A stretch of DNA of 64,000 bases, from positions 1,781,221 to 1,845,220 of the forward strand of contig CAXXHC010000003.1 in assembly GCA_963663525.2 (NCBI GenBank), read 5' to 3'. This stretch comes from G963663525 sp963663525. Lineage in GTDB: Bacteria; Myxococcota_A; SURF-8; G963663525. Every line of letters begins with the position of its first letter. Within the stretch, counting starts at the first letter, position 1. A model generated the notes under the pieces. It saw nothing but the letters and a program-made list of their open reading frames with translations, ran no database searches and was not told where the DNA came from. Both the position numbers and the translations under genes were made by a program. This document shows positions 26,401 through 35,456 of this stretch, piece after piece.

Positions 26401-27184
26401 CGGTCATGCCCGGCCAGGGAGAGGGGGTGATTTCCACGAGTTTCTGATGGTTGCGTTGCACGGTGCAGTCGCGTTCGTCGAAGGCGAACACGTGGCCGTG
26501 GCGGTCGGCGATGACCTGGATTTCGATGTGGCGGACGTCCACGAGCAGCTTTTCCACGAACAGGCGTGGATTGCCGAACGACGCCTGCGCCAGCGCGCTG
26601 GCTTTTTCGAAGGCGTTCTCCAACTGGTCGTCCGAAAACACTTCGTAGATGCCCCGACCACCGCCGCCGCCTTCGGCTTTGAGCATGATCGGAAAACCGA
26701 TGCGCTTCGCCTCCTCACGGGCCTCGTCGATGCTCACCGCGCCCTCGGAGCCGGGAACCGTGGGAACTCTCAGTTTTTTCGCGATGTTACGTACAGTGAC
26801 CTTGTTTCCCAGCAGTCGCATGGCTTCGGCGGACGGACCGATGAAGATGATGCCTTCCTCCTCGCAACGTTCGGGGAAGGAGTCGTCCTCGGCGAGAAAA
26901 CCCCAGCCGGGATGAATGGCGATCACGCCCCGTTGTTTGGCTTTGCGCAGGATGAGATCCAGATCGAGGTACGCCCTGGGGTTGTCGCCCAGCAGCAGCA
27001 ATTCCCGCGCGCCGGAGGTCGGCGGACTGATTTTGTCCACGTCGGTGGCGGTCATGATGGGAAGCGCCTGCAACGTTTCGCGAATGGAACGGCAGATGCG
27101 CCGGGCCGGGATGCCCCGGTTGGCGACGAGGACCGGCTTGTCTTTGATTTCTTCGAGGATTTGCTCGTAGGATTTCGGTTTCAT
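23480..27184 (-). CDS. pyc: Pyruvate carboxylase with C-terminal zinc ribbon
   Basis: The start is the ATG at 27182-27184 with GGGAG upstream; 1234 residues. Biotin carboxylase domain (1-460): EGGGGGRGIYEV ATP-grasp loop, VEKLLVDVRHIEIQV, EVNTRLQVEH. Carboxyltransferase domain (~540-830): DTTTRDITQS in place of the usual RDAHQS, ENGGGAHFHVAML, GLKDMAGV with the lysine that is carbamylated in the family, and HYHRHYTDG where most enzymes have HTHDTSG. The biotinyl domain has AIMKQEKAV (Lys near 1159), where MKM is usual. A four-Cys zinc ribbon, CPNCRATLARTSAKFCDQCG, ends the protein (~1210-1229) and is unusual for the family. It makes oxaloacetate from pyruvate. The gene 91 bases upstream encodes the biotin ligase. 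Confidence 0.88.
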   Translation of the reverse strand: MKPKSYEQILEEIKDKPVLVANRGIPARRICRSIRETLQALPIMTATDVDKISPPTSGARELLLLGDNPRAYLDLDLILRKAKQRGVIAIHPGWGFLAEDDSFPERCEEEGIIFIGPSAEAMRLLGNKVTVRNIAKKLRVPTVPGSEGAVSIDEAREEAKRIGFPIMLKAEGGGGGRGIYEVFSDDQLENAFEKASALAQASFGNPRLFVEKLLVDVRHIEIQVIADRHGHVFAFDERDCTVQRNHQKLVEITPSPWPGMTEELRGKLKAWAETLIRDVGYYSLATVEYLVEPDGTPYLIEVNTRLQVEHGITECRYGLDLVEEQILVALGAELRIGPQQCAFNHAMQVRINCEDPQENFSPNSGEITRYISPGGQGVRLDSCVSAGYEFPPDYDSAAALLIAYGPSWPKILGVMDRALKEYLVSGVKTTIQYHRKILENPRFRSGEYTTTFISETPELTNYTYKQPQPLRLSRMIAEISAKGYNPFVKLGEYRGPHDKRLGHFEAIQPEYDSGKIPPKYPRGDRKALLDQVRDSGIVHFTDTTTRDITQSNSGNRFRLAEDRLVGPYLDECGFFSLENGGGAHFHVAMLANMTYPFSEAKQWNSFAPKTPKQILIRSTNVLGYKPQPRNLMRLTGEMICEEYDIIRSFDFLNDIESMRPFAEVALSSEANVFEPAISLSWAKGFDVPHYLSVVERILDMCADVAGVSTREAARRIILGLKDMAGVCPPRFMKELVSSIRKQYPELIVHYHRHYTDGLFVPAVGAAAAAGAHIVDTGIGAAVRWYGQGEVLSTAAYIEDELGLKTDLNREMIRLTGFVLKQIMPYYDRYTAPYFQGIDYDVIEHGMPGGATSSSQEGAMKQGYIHLLPHMLRFLAGTRRIVRYHDVTPGSQITWNTAFLAVTAAYKRGKMKSVERLLDALDQVVNTPEEELSEEIKTFRLRFYDESNDSFRNLLLGRFGRLPLGFPPNWVYRSAFGADYEKALAQRNETSPLDRVPPVDLAAERRALVDTLQREPSPEEFVMYVNHPADALKTIEFRETYGDPNLVPLDIWFEGMEVGEERVFHDHDGKPHQMTINHISQPNRRGISVVRYTLDSEQLLYEVKVAEPIGAAEKGGLEMADPDNPDHVGAPGNGDLWIMHVRPGDVVREGQEIFNIAIMKQEKAVLAPKNGIVKRVLKSADFKNDKKMVSVKAGELLVELGNVEAATTCPNCRATLARTSAKFCDQCGYDLSKKS

Positions 27185-27274
27185 CCCATGGCTCCCTTGG
27201 TAAGGCGTTCCGTCCATATGCGCAACAATCCGTGTCGAACGCGATCCCCCCGCGATGGATTCGATGTTTGCCGA

Positions 27275-28177
27275 CTATACAGGGAAAACGTTGGCGGAGT
27301 AAAGCACTCTCTCTTCGTCGGAGCGACGAATGCGCAATCCGCCGAACTCGTTCAACCCCAATATCGTGGCTTCGTAGTCGTCTTCTCCCGCGTCGCGGAC
27401 CACGACGCGCTCACCCAAGAAAGTAAGACGTTTTTCCACGCTTTCAAGCAGCGGGCGGGTGTCTGTGTGGGAATCGAGTGCTTCGACGTAGAGGCGAATT
27501 TCCCGAACGATCTCGCCCCATAGCGTAAGAGGTCGGGGGGCAACGCCGTGATCCGACAATTTACCCGCCGGAAGCACGCGATGGGCGCGCATCAGGGCGT
27601 CGTCCGGTGCGGAAACGAGATTCATCCCCAGTCCCATCAACACATCCCCGCCGCGATCCTCCACTAGAATGCCACCCACTTTGCGGCCCTGCATGAGGAT
27701 GTCGTTGGGCCACTTCAACGAAGGAGAAAGTCCTTTGGATTCCAGCACTTTCGCGCAACACAGGCCCGTAATGAGCGGGATCAGCGTCTGCCATTTCGGC
27801 GGAAGCGCGGGCCAGTACAGCGAGCCGTACAGGTTGCCCGCCGGGGAAATCCAGCTCCGTCCCCGCTGCCCGCGTCCTTGATTCTGGCGCACGGCCAGCA
27901 CTCCGTCCCAGGGGTTTAGCTCGCGTTTTTCGATGGCCCAGCGGGCGACGTCGAACGAGGAGGAACAGGTTCCGCAGACCAGCGTTTCGAATTCTATGCG
28001 GCTGGATTTATGCACGATTCCAAGGGGTTGCGTCGTTATTGGCGTCCAGGGACCGAAAGCGTCGGCGTCGGCAGCCCAGTCTTCGTGGCAGGTGCGCAAC
28101 GTATCCGGGTCGAGCGCTTCGAAAAGCCCCTCTCTGGCTTCTGCGAGCAGGCGGATGCCTCGGGCGGGTGGGGTCAT
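27275..28177 (-). CDS. birA: Biotin-[biotin carboxyl carrier protein] ligase
   Basis: 300 residues. The catalytic glycine-rich loop QGRGQRGRSWISPAGNLYGS and LKWPNDIL.GRKVGGILVE are the two BirA hallmarks, and GLGMNL follows. There is no N-terminal helix-turn-helix, so it is a group I ligase without repressor function. It attaches biotin to lysine via biotinyl-AMP; pyc next door is the likely target. Its ATG directly follows the dinG stop codon. Confidence 0.95.
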   Translation of the reverse strand: MTPPARGIRLLAEAREGLFEALDPDTLRTCHEDWAADADAFGPWTPITTQPLGIVHKSSRIEFETLVCGTCSSSFDVARWAIEKRELNPWDGVLAVRQNQGRGQRGRSWISPAGNLYGSLYWPALPPKWQTLIPLITGLCCAKVLESKGLSPSLKWPNDILMQGRKVGGILVEDRGGDVLMGLGMNLVSAPDDALMRAHRVLPAGKLSDHGVAPRPLTLWGEIVREIRLYVEALDSHTDTRPLLESVEKRLTFLGERVVVRDAGEDDYEATILGLNEFGGLRIRRSDEERVLYSANVFPV

Positions 28178-30145
28178 TCATTCCTCTCTCAAGTCTTCGA
28201 AACGTTTTCTCAGACGCCAGAAACTTTCCACCTGTTCGGGCTTGTGGATGAGTGGAATTTCCGGCAACGAACTGCGAAAGCGTTTTCCGTAGTTTTTCAG
28301 TACGATGCGCCGGTCCAGCACGGCCATGATGCCCCAGTCTTCCACGCTGCGGATCAACCGCCCCAGTCCCTGCTTGAGACGGATCGACGCCATGGGAAGT
28401 TGATAGGAAAAAAACGGACTCGCGCCCTGCTGCTTGAGATATTCGATACGGGCCTCGGTGACGGGTTCGCCCGGTGCTTCGAAGGGCAGGCGGTCCACCA
28501 CGACACAGCGCAGGCTGTCGCCTTCCACGTCTACACCCTGCCAGAAACTGCTGGTTGCCAGCAGCACCGTTTCCGGCTCGTCCCGGAATTCCTCCAGAAG
28601 CTGGGCGCGCGGGGCGTCTCCCTGGCAGAGAATCGGGTAGGGAATACGGTCGCTCAGGTGTTCGGATGCGTGGCGAAGATTCGCGTAACTCGTGAACAAT
28701 GCAAGGGTTCTTCCCTTGGCAAGCGAAGCCAGGAAGGCGATTTCGTCGATCATCGCCTCCCGGAACTGTGTCTCGTTGGGCGACGAAGGGAAGTGCGAGG
28801 GCACGTACAGCACGCTTCGGGTGCGGTAGTCGAACGGCGACTGAAACAGCCCCTCGCGCACTTCTTCCGGAAATCCCAGGCGACTTTTGAAGTACTCGCA
28901 GGAGCCGCCTTCCGAAAGCGTGGCCGAGCAGAACACCAGCGAGCGTCCCCGGTCGAACATCACCTCACGCAAAATCGGAGCAACGTCCAGCGGCGAGGCG
29001 TGCAGCACCACGGTACGGCGGCGGATGTCGAGCCAGTAGACGCTTGCCGGAACGGCGAACGTCACGAGACTTGTCAGCGCGTCGCGAATGCCGTGGCAGC
29101 GATCGGACAGGTGTTTCGCGGCGGATTCCTGTTTTTTCGGGATGCCGGAAAGCGTTTCTTCAAAGTTGAGCAGGCTTTCGTCGAAATCGAGATACAAGCC
29201 CTGCGTTGCTTCGTCGAAGACATCCGGTTGCAACCGCAACCGACCCTTTCCGATACGCAAGTCATTGAAAAAATTGGTGGAATCTCCAAGAACCCGCTCC
29301 GAGAGCGCCAAAAGCCCAGCCTGTCTGAATGATTCCGGGCTGAGGTCGCGTTTCACATCGTCCACGAGCCGGGTGATGGTCCAGTTCGACACCTGCACGC
29401 CGAAGTGGCTCGTGGCGATGGATTCGAGCATGTGGGCTTCGTCCAGGATGGCGGCTTTGTACGGAGGCAGGAGTTCTCCGAAAGCGTTGTCCGAAAGGGC
29501 GAGGTCCGCGAAATAGAGATGGTGGTTGATGACCACCACATCCGCCTCGCGGGCTTCCCGACGGGCCTTGTACACGAAGCAGGAATCCATCAGCGGGCAT
29601 TTGCGGCCCAGGCAGTTGTCCGCCGTGCTACTGATCGACGGCCAGGGGCGGAAATCGTCGGGTAGACCCTCCAGTTCGGCGCGGTCGCCGGTGGCGGTGA
29701 TCTGCGACCACTCCGCGATACGTTCCATGTGGCGCGTCTCTTCGGTGAAGCCGAAATCGCGCTGGGCGGCGTGGCGCTCGAAACGCCATTTGCAGAGGTA
29801 GTTGTTTCGCCCCTTGAGGTAGGCGGTCTTCGTCTCCAGACCGAGCGCATCGAGCAAGGGTGGGAGATCCTTGAAGAAAATCTGATCCTGCAAGGTTTTC
29901 GTGCCGGTGCTTACCACCACCTTGATACCTGCGAGCAACGCCGGAACGAGGTAGGCCAGCGTTTTTCCGATGCCCGTGCCGCCTTCGACGACAGCCGGAA
30001 CGGTGTCGCAGAACGACTCGCCGATCAGCTTCGACATGTCGAGTTGCGCCTCGCGCGGTTGGAAAAAATCGAGACGATGGCTCAGCAGTCCCTTGGGGCC
30101 GAGGACGTCTTCGATATCGAAGAGGAAGGCTTCTTTCTCGATCAT
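28178..30145 (-). CDS. dinG: DinG/XPD-family ATP-dependent DNA helicase
   Basis: 655 residues from the ATG at 30143-30145, which overlaps the preceding stop by four bases (ATGA). Motifs: QLDMSKLI Q-motif region, Walker A EGGTGIGKTLAYLVPALL-type loop (residues ~50-62), iron-sulfur cysteines C(LGRK)CPLMDSC with an upstream YLC, DEAH box AAILDEAH (~233), and motif VI QGLGRLIRS. This family unwinds DNA 5' to 3', resolves R-loops and D-loops, and helps repair. The frame could be extended upstream, but only over the coding part of the neighbouring gene. Confidence 0.93.
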   Translation of the reverse strand: MIEKEAFLFDIEDVLGPKGLLSHRLDFFQPREAQLDMSKLIGESFCDTVPAVVEGGTGIGKTLAYLVPALLAGIKVVVSTGTKTLQDQIFFKDLPPLLDALGLETKTAYLKGRNNYLCKWRFERHAAQRDFGFTEETRHMERIAEWSQITATGDRAELEGLPDDFRPWPSISSTADNCLGRKCPLMDSCFVYKARREAREADVVVINHHLYFADLALSDNAFGELLPPYKAAILDEAHMLESIATSHFGVQVSNWTITRLVDDVKRDLSPESFRQAGLLALSERVLGDSTNFFNDLRIGKGRLRLQPDVFDEATQGLYLDFDESLLNFEETLSGIPKKQESAAKHLSDRCHGIRDALTSLVTFAVPASVYWLDIRRRTVVLHASPLDVAPILREVMFDRGRSLVFCSATLSEGGSCEYFKSRLGFPEEVREGLFQSPFDYRTRSVLYVPSHFPSSPNETQFREAMIDEIAFLASLAKGRTLALFTSYANLRHASEHLSDRIPYPILCQGDAPRAQLLEEFRDEPETVLLATSSFWQGVDVEGDSLRCVVVDRLPFEAPGEPVTEARIEYLKQQGASPFFSYQLPMASIRLKQGLGRLIRSVEDWGIMAVLDRRIVLKNYGKRFRSSLPEIPLIHKPEQVESFWRLRKRFEDLREE

Positions 30146-31032
30146 TTCAGCCAGTCGGGGAACAGGAGCATGATATAGGTCAACAAGGCGGTGAGTCCGC
30201 CGATGGCGGCGACCATCATGATTATAACGAAGGGCGTGAATTCGATGTGTTTCGTTTTCTGGCTTTGTCCGAGGTATTCGGGGGCGACCATAAGCACCGC
30301 CTGCAGGGCGAGCTTGTCTTTCCACTTGATCGCCTGCTCGTCTTTGGGATGAAGCTGGAGGTAATTTTTATAGGCGATGGCGGCCAGTTCGACACCTCCC
30401 TGAGAGACCAGGGTCTGCACGAAAGCCTTGTGCCGTCGGTCGTTATTCCAGTCGCGTAGCAGTTCGCGCCACTGCTTCATGGCGGAAACGCGCACGACGT
30501 GGGGTACGGGAAGCGAAAGCATTGAGTCGGCAGGGAGCGGAACGTCCTGCACGGTGTGTCCACCGGAATCCACGGAAACCTCGCCGTCGTCGTCCGCGAG
30601 TTCCGGATGCAGCCGCACGTCGGGGATTTCTTCCATCAGGTTCGACAGGGAACGCCCTGGCGGTTCTTCTGCCTCCGGGGGGGCGTCCACGTCGATATTC
30701 GGCCTGTCGTCCGAATAATCCGGTTTTTCGATGGGAAGACTGATTTCGAATTCGCTCGAAAGGTCTTTGGGTCGGGTGTTGGATTCCGCGATTTTCTTTT
30801 TCTTTTCAACGGGTTGCGGGCGAGGGGCGACGTTCGCGGGCGGTGCGTCCTCAATGGGGGCTGCACTTTTTTGTGACGTTTTGGGAGAGTTTGTACCAGG
30901 CAGCGCGGCTCCGCAGTTTTCGCAGACCGTGGGCGAGCCGATGTGCCAGTGACTGCAGACCGGACAGACGACGACGGCGGTCTTCTCCGTGTCGTCCGAG
31001 GTCTCTTTCCGATTGTGCTTGGCATCGCTCAT
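30142..31032 (-). CDS. Zinc-ribbon protein with C-terminal membrane anchor
   Basis: 296 residues from the ATG at 31030-31032; the frame upstream overlaps lpoA and is not credible. The N-terminal zinc ribbon has CPVC (near residue 23) and CENCG (near 36). A long acidic/Pro-rich linker, a helical domain (~170-260) and one membrane segment (FVIIMMVAAIGGLTALLTYI) end the protein. Known relatives are uncharacterised. It sits between lpoA-like and dinG genes with 4-base and 7-base junctions, so all are one unit. Function unknown. Confidence 0.75.
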   Translation of the reverse strand: MSDAKHNRKETSDDTEKTAVVVCPVCSHWHIGSPTVCENCGAALPGTNSPKTSQKSAAPIEDAPPANVAPRPQPVEKKKKIAESNTRPKDLSSEFEISLPIEKPDYSDDRPNIDVDAPPEAEEPPGRSLSNLMEEIPDVRLHPELADDDGEVSVDSGGHTVQDVPLPADSMLSLPVPHVVRVSAMKQWRELLRDWNNDRRHKAFVQTLVSQGGVELAAIAYKNYLQLHPKDEQAIKWKDKLALQAVLMVAPEYLGQSQKTKHIEFTPFVIIMMVAAIGGLTALLTYIMLLFPDWLK

Positions 31033-31039
31033 GAGATCG

Positions 31040-33124
31040 CTATTCGGGGATAAAGTCGTTTTCGGCAGCGTCCGAGGGTGGTTCCTGCACCTGGGATCGC
31101 TCTTCCGGTTCGGTTTTCGCCTCCTCTTCGCCGCTTTCGGATTCTCCCTCGCTTTTTTCTTCTTCCGGTCCGACGGCGGGGACGATTTCATTGTCCTTGA
31201 CTGTCAACAGGAAAGGCTGCTGGACAATTTCCCCGAAGGCGTCGAAGTGAAAATGTCCCGTAACGCCTTCGAAATCCGAGGTTTGCACCATCGCCGCCAA
31301 CAGCGGCTGTCGTCCCTGAGGCTGATGTTCGGACAGCGTGGACAGCACGAACACGAGGGCGTCGTAAGCGTAGGCTTCCGTCGTGCCGGGTAGGCGTTTG
31401 TGGATCATTTCGAAACGGGTGACGAAGTTGCGCCTTTTTTCCGAAGTTTCGTCACGCGCATCGAAGCCGTCCACGAAAATGGAATTTCCTACGTATTTTC
31501 CGCCTTGTTGTCCAAGTTTTGGATGATTCCAGCCGTTCGCACCGAGCAGGCGCACCACGTCCGGTTTCAGGCCGATGGCGACACGCTGATCGATCTGGCG
31601 ACGCAGGCGGATAGAATTGTTGAACAGGTGGATATCCTCGTATTCCAGCGACGGTGCGATTTTGGTGATGGCGCGGTAGTAGTCGGGAACGAACAGTGCC
31701 TCGAAATCGACGGTCTGCCAGCGAACCTCGTGCCGTTTTTCGGCCCTTTTCGGGGGGTGGTAGTAGGTGCCGACCATTTTGCGGATCGACGTGGCGAACA
31801 CCGTATCGCCCTGGTTGTATCGACCGATGGCGGTGATTTCCCCGCCCCGGCGCTCGATTTCATCCCAGAACTCGTTGGCCATTTCTTCGCCATAAGGGTG
31901 TTTCGGGTAAAAAATGGCGTATTTTTTGAGACCCAGCATGGTCCACGTGTATTCCACCAGGGCTTGGACCTGCTGTCGGTAGGTCAGCCCGACGCGCAAC
32001 ACGTGGGGGCCGATTTTCGGCAGTTCCTCCAGGCGGGAGAGCGTCACGAGCGGCAGGCCCAGTTTTTCGGCTTCGAAGGCCGCTTCTTTGGACGAGGTGG
32101 ATTGCAGCGGGCCGATCGCCGCGATGGCGTGCTCCTCGAAAACCAGTTCGCGAATCGCCTGGACCGCTTTTTGCGGGTCCGAAGCGGTATCCTTGTAAAC
32201 CACCTTCAAGGCATCCTGGAAGGTCGGTTTCCACTCTTCCAGCGCCATGTCCATGGCGGCCCGAGCCTTTTCCCCAATGGCCTGGGCGCTGCCGGAGAGA
32301 GGCAGCAGCACGCCCACCGTCAGCGGAGCGACTTTTTCGAGGCCCGTTTCCTCGTCGAGAATACTTTGTCCCCTTTGCGCTTCATCCGTACTGGGGAAGA
32401 GTTTTACGAGCCGCTGAGCCGCTTCCCGGCTTCGAGGTCGATGTCCCAGGTGACGTTCGAGCAGAGCCGACTTGAGCAGTACGAGGCGCAAGGCGTAGGA
32501 GTCTTCCGGAAGGTCGAGCGTTAGTTGGTACAATTCCGTGCGCGAAAGCCGGTTGTCCACGGTATCGAGCAGTTTTTCACGGGCGATGTCTCTTTTTGCG
32601 CCTTCCTCCTCCCGTTCCTGTTCCACCAGAACCATGAAACGTTCCAGTTCTTCGGTGGGTGCGGAACTTGCCGCGATGGGAGCGGGAAACTCTTTTTCGT
32701 GGTCTTTCTGCCGTTGCCTCTCGAGGATACGAAGCTTTTTCTCGGCTATTTTCGCGTGTTTGGAGTCGGGATAGCTCCTGACGACCTCCTCGAAGCGTTC
32801 CATGGCGTCGTCGTCACGCTGTTCGAGCATCGCGATTTTTCCGAGAATCAGCAGGGCATGGTCGGCGGGCGGCGCCTCGTGGGTTTTCAGCCACTTTTCA
32901 AGCTCGGTCCGGGCGCGCAGGTAATCCTGATCCTGGTAGGCGTATATCCCGGTGTTGTAGCCCTCCAGTTCCTCGTTTTCCGTGATTTGCACGTCACCGG
33001 AAGAAGGCACGGGGGATGGGTCGGGCTTGCGGTCCGGGCCGGTGCAGGCCGCCTCGCACAGCATCGCGATTCCGAGCCAGGCAACCAAAACCGTCCATAC
33101 CGAATAAGTCATTTGTTTTCGCAT
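31040..33124 (-). CDS. LpoA/LppC-like lipoprotein, penicillin-binding-protein activator
   Basis: 694 residues. Lipobox CEAAC (Cys27). TPR-like helices (~50-130) and a second helical region lead to a periplasmic-binding-protein type I domain (~270-630; GVLLPLSGSAQAIGEKARAA, AIAAIGPLQSTSSKEAAF, DGFDARDETSEKR). This is the LpoA layout of an N-terminal TPR and a C-terminal Leu-binding-like domain. The acidic C-terminal tail (~650-690) is low-complexity. In the family LpoA activates PBP1A in the outer membrane; here that is an inference from architecture. First gene of the lpoA-dinG-birA-pyc-dfx series. Confidence 0.82.
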   Translation of the reverse strand: MRKQMTYSVWTVLVAWLGIAMLCEAACTGPDRKPDPSPVPSSGDVQITENEELEGYNTGIYAYQDQDYLRARTELEKWLKTHEAPPADHALLILGKIAMLEQRDDDAMERFEEVVRSYPDSKHAKIAEKKLRILERQRQKDHEKEFPAPIAASSAPTEELERFMVLVEQEREEEGAKRDIAREKLLDTVDNRLSRTELYQLTLDLPEDSYALRLVLLKSALLERHLGHRPRSREAAQRLVKLFPSTDEAQRGQSILDEETGLEKVAPLTVGVLLPLSGSAQAIGEKARAAMDMALEEWKPTFQDALKVVYKDTASDPQKAVQAIRELVFEEHAIAAIGPLQSTSSKEAAFEAEKLGLPLVTLSRLEELPKIGPHVLRVGLTYRQQVQALVEYTWTMLGLKKYAIFYPKHPYGEEMANEFWDEIERRGGEITAIGRYNQGDTVFATSIRKMVGTYYHPPKRAEKRHEVRWQTVDFEALFVPDYYRAITKIAPSLEYEDIHLFNNSIRLRRQIDQRVAIGLKPDVVRLLGANGWNHPKLGQQGGKYVGNSIFVDGFDARDETSEKRRNFVTRFEMIHKRLPGTTEAYAYDALVFVLSTLSEHQPQGRQPLLAAMVQTSDFEGVTGHFHFDAFGEIVQQPFLLTVKDNEIVPAVGPEEEKSEGESESGEEEAKTEPEERSQVQEPPSDAAENDFIPE

Positions 33125-33295
33125 CGTCGCTATGTTCGCTGTTTCCTTTGTTTTTTCCTTGTTTCACGCACGACCGGACCGATGGAAAGAAGAGGTTCTT
33201 CCGGCAAATCCGACGGCGTTTTTCACTCGAATCCACCGAAAGCTTACGGGAAAGCCGTAGAAAAATCAATAATCGGGCATAGAGTCGGCAAAAGG

Positions 33296-33323
33296 TTGCG
33301 TCCTACCTAGGCCAAGGTATAAT
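33296..33323 (+). promoter_or_regulatory. Sigma-70-like promoter for the lipoprotein at 33427
   Basis: TTGCGT (33296-33301), a 16-bp spacer and a consensus TATAAT (33318-33323) lie ~100 bases upstream of the ATG. The rest of 33125-33426 shows no coding frame. Confidence 0.6.
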
Positions 33324-33426
33324 CGTTGGAAGAGTGGGATGGTGGGAAAATTGTCTTTGGAAAGAATGGTTTTATCCTTCAGGGATGGAACTTCGAAGTT
33401 CGTAATTCATTGCAGTGGAGGATTGG

Positions 33427-35139
33427 ATGTTGACACGTAAGAGCCTGTTTCTTTTGACCATCGTTGCACTCGCCTGTTTCTGGAGCGTCGGATGCGGCAG
33501 TGGCGACACTACGGTATCGGGTGATTTAGACGAGCCGGGCAACGGGGATGACGACAACGGACAGGCGGATACCGATATATGGGAAAATACCGACGTCCCC
33601 GCCGACCAGGACACCGACGCCATCGAAGACGACTCCGACGCGGAGGAGAATTCCGGTGGCGATCCCGACGAAGAGGCGCTTCCTCCCATTGGCTCGATCG
33701 GCGGAAAAATCGTGCTCGCAGATGATCTCACGGGCAAGGCGTCGGCGGTGATGCTGTACGACCGGATTCCGCTGTTCGCCACCGTTCCTCCGCTGGAAGT
33801 GATTGATTTTCCAGCCGAAACCCGTAAAGACGACCGGAATTACCTCTTCGACGAACTCGCCAACGGCACCTATTACCTATTGTTTGCGGTGGATGCCAAC
33901 GGCGACGGCAGCACGGATCGGCTGTTCGCCACGTCGAACGAGGATGGCGGTATCGAAGCGTACAGCACGGATTCCTTCTATGTCCATCATCAAAGCCCGG
34001 TGCGGATCAACCTTTCCAAGCCCAGTTCCATCGATTACGAACGGGATTTCTACATCGAGACGCAGAACGAAGAGTTCGGTGCGATTCACGGAAAAGTCAA
34101 GCTCGGACAAAACCAGCAGAACAAGCGCATCATGCTGATGGCCGGGGTCAACAGCTCTGCCGAGGAGCCGCAGTTCTACCCGATGACCACCACCTGGCTC
34201 GAACCGCAGGATGGCGTAGCGGTTCGGGAATATGCACTGAGGAACATCCCGGAGGCGGACTACTACATTTACGCCATGGTTTTCGCTGACAACGTGGTGG
34301 ACACGATGATCTATCCCGATCCGTATTCCTCTCACAACATCGGCAGTGAAAACAAGATTGTCCAGTTGGGCGACGGGGAGATCTTCCACATCGGTACGAG
34401 AGATCCGCAGTGGGGCGCGGTGGAAGGTGATGTGCAACTGAGTGGCGAGGTCAACGAGGGAGAACTCTATATTGGCTTGTACGACGACCAAAATCCGTTG
34501 GGCCGGGAAGACGAGCGCCAGACCCGACTTTTGGGCTACCAGCGGATTCCTTTGGAACAGGGCGTAACGCAGTACCCGTACGTCATTGGCAACCTCAAAA
34601 AGAGCGAACAGGATGCCTACTATTGGGTCTATTCTATCTGGATCAAGAGCGAAGATGAAATTTCCGCCGGGTACGATCCCAACAATTTGAGTTCCGACGA
34701 CCCATTTAACCGCTTCCAGTTCGATACCATTCCCAACACCGCGAACATTGATTTCACCATTCCGATTACGAGGGTCGAAGGAGAGTTGACGCTCAGTTCC
34801 TGGGGAGATCCTAGTGGAACCGTGACCATGCTGCTGTTCGCCGGTGACCTGTTCGGTGACAACATGACCTACGGTGGGTTGACCGTGCTGGAGACGATCT
34901 CCGGGCAGACGAAAATCGACTACTCCATGTTCCCGGCCATCGGCAACACCGGCGAAGGCTGGAAGGTTGCGGTTGTGGTGGATGACGACGGGACCGAGGG
35001 CGTATCGGAGGGCGACAGCCGGTACGTTTCCATCAAATCGTTGACGGAATTCTGGAAGTTCAACACGATTAAAGTCGATGGTTCCAAGCAATTGGAAACC
35101 GGCAAAGACATCACCGTCTATAAAATTTCCTTGAAATAA
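33427..35139 (+). CDS. Secreted lipoprotein with repeated beta domains
   Basis: 570 residues from the ATG at 33427 with GGAGG upstream. Lipobox SVGC. An acidic Asp/Asn-rich stretch (~25-80) precedes three or four beta domains of roughly 110 residues. Each has a pattern like 'SIGGKIVL...', 'AIHGKVKLG', 'AVEGDVQLSG' and 'VEGELTLSSW', as expected for carboxypeptidase-regulatory-like or transthyretin-like beta sandwiches. Function unknown; surface or periplasm. It has its own promoter and terminator, so it is monocistronic. Confidence 0.75.
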   Translation: MLTRKSLFLLTIVALACFWSVGCGSGDTTVSGDLDEPGNGDDDNGQADTDIWENTDVPADQDTDAIEDDSDAEENSGGDPDEEALPPIGSIGGKIVLADDLTGKASAVMLYDRIPLFATVPPLEVIDFPAETRKDDRNYLFDELANGTYYLLFAVDANGDGSTDRLFATSNEDGGIEAYSTDSFYVHHQSPVRINLSKPSSIDYERDFYIETQNEEFGAIHGKVKLGQNQQNKRIMLMAGVNSSAEEPQFYPMTTTWLEPQDGVAVREYALRNIPEADYYIYAMVFADNVVDTMIYPDPYSSHNIGSENKIVQLGDGEIFHIGTRDPQWGAVEGDVQLSGEVNEGELYIGLYDDQNPLGREDERQTRLLGYQRIPLEQGVTQYPYVIGNLKKSEQDAYYWVYSIWIKSEDEISAGYDPNNLSSDDPFNRFQFDTIPNTANIDFTIPITRVEGELTLSSWGDPSGTVTMLLFAGDLFGDNMTYGGLTVLETISGQTKIDYSMFPAIGNTGEGWKVAVVVDDDGTEGVSEGDSRYVSIKSLTEFWKFNTIKVDGSKQLETGKDITVYKISLK

Positions 35140-35164
35140 GGGATAAGACCTGCCGATTATTTCG

Positions 35165-35189
35165 ACCCCGCCGTAATGGCGGGGTTTTT
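35165..35189 (+). terminator. Rho-independent terminator
   Basis: The stem ACCCCGCC/GGCGGGGT with a T tract lies 25 bases after the stop codon of the lipoprotein gene. Confidence 0.9.
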
Positions 35190-35332
35190 CGTGGAATGTA
35201 GATGGAAACGGGCGTGCGACTCCATCTTTCGGGAAAATTCGCAGAAAAACGGAAAAGAAACGAAAAAAACGGAACGACAGGGACACTTGCCCCGACTTTC
35301 GGTGTTAAGAATGGATAGTTGGCGGCAGGGTC

Positions 35333-35359
35333 TTGACTCTGCGGTGGAGGCGATATACT
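35333..35359 (+). promoter_or_regulatory. Possible promoter for the TolQ-TolR pair
   Basis: TTGACT (35333-35338) and TATACT (35354-35359) are good hexamers but only 15 bp apart, so the strength is uncertain. About 95 bases of leader precede the ATG. Confidence 0.4.
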
Positions 35360-35456
35360 TGTTGTAAAAGCCGAGGAATATCCTTCCGGCGACCTGGAAT
35401 CCGCTTCCGTTCCAGCCTTGGCATCATCGTTATTTTCATCCCCCAAGGAGAGTGCC

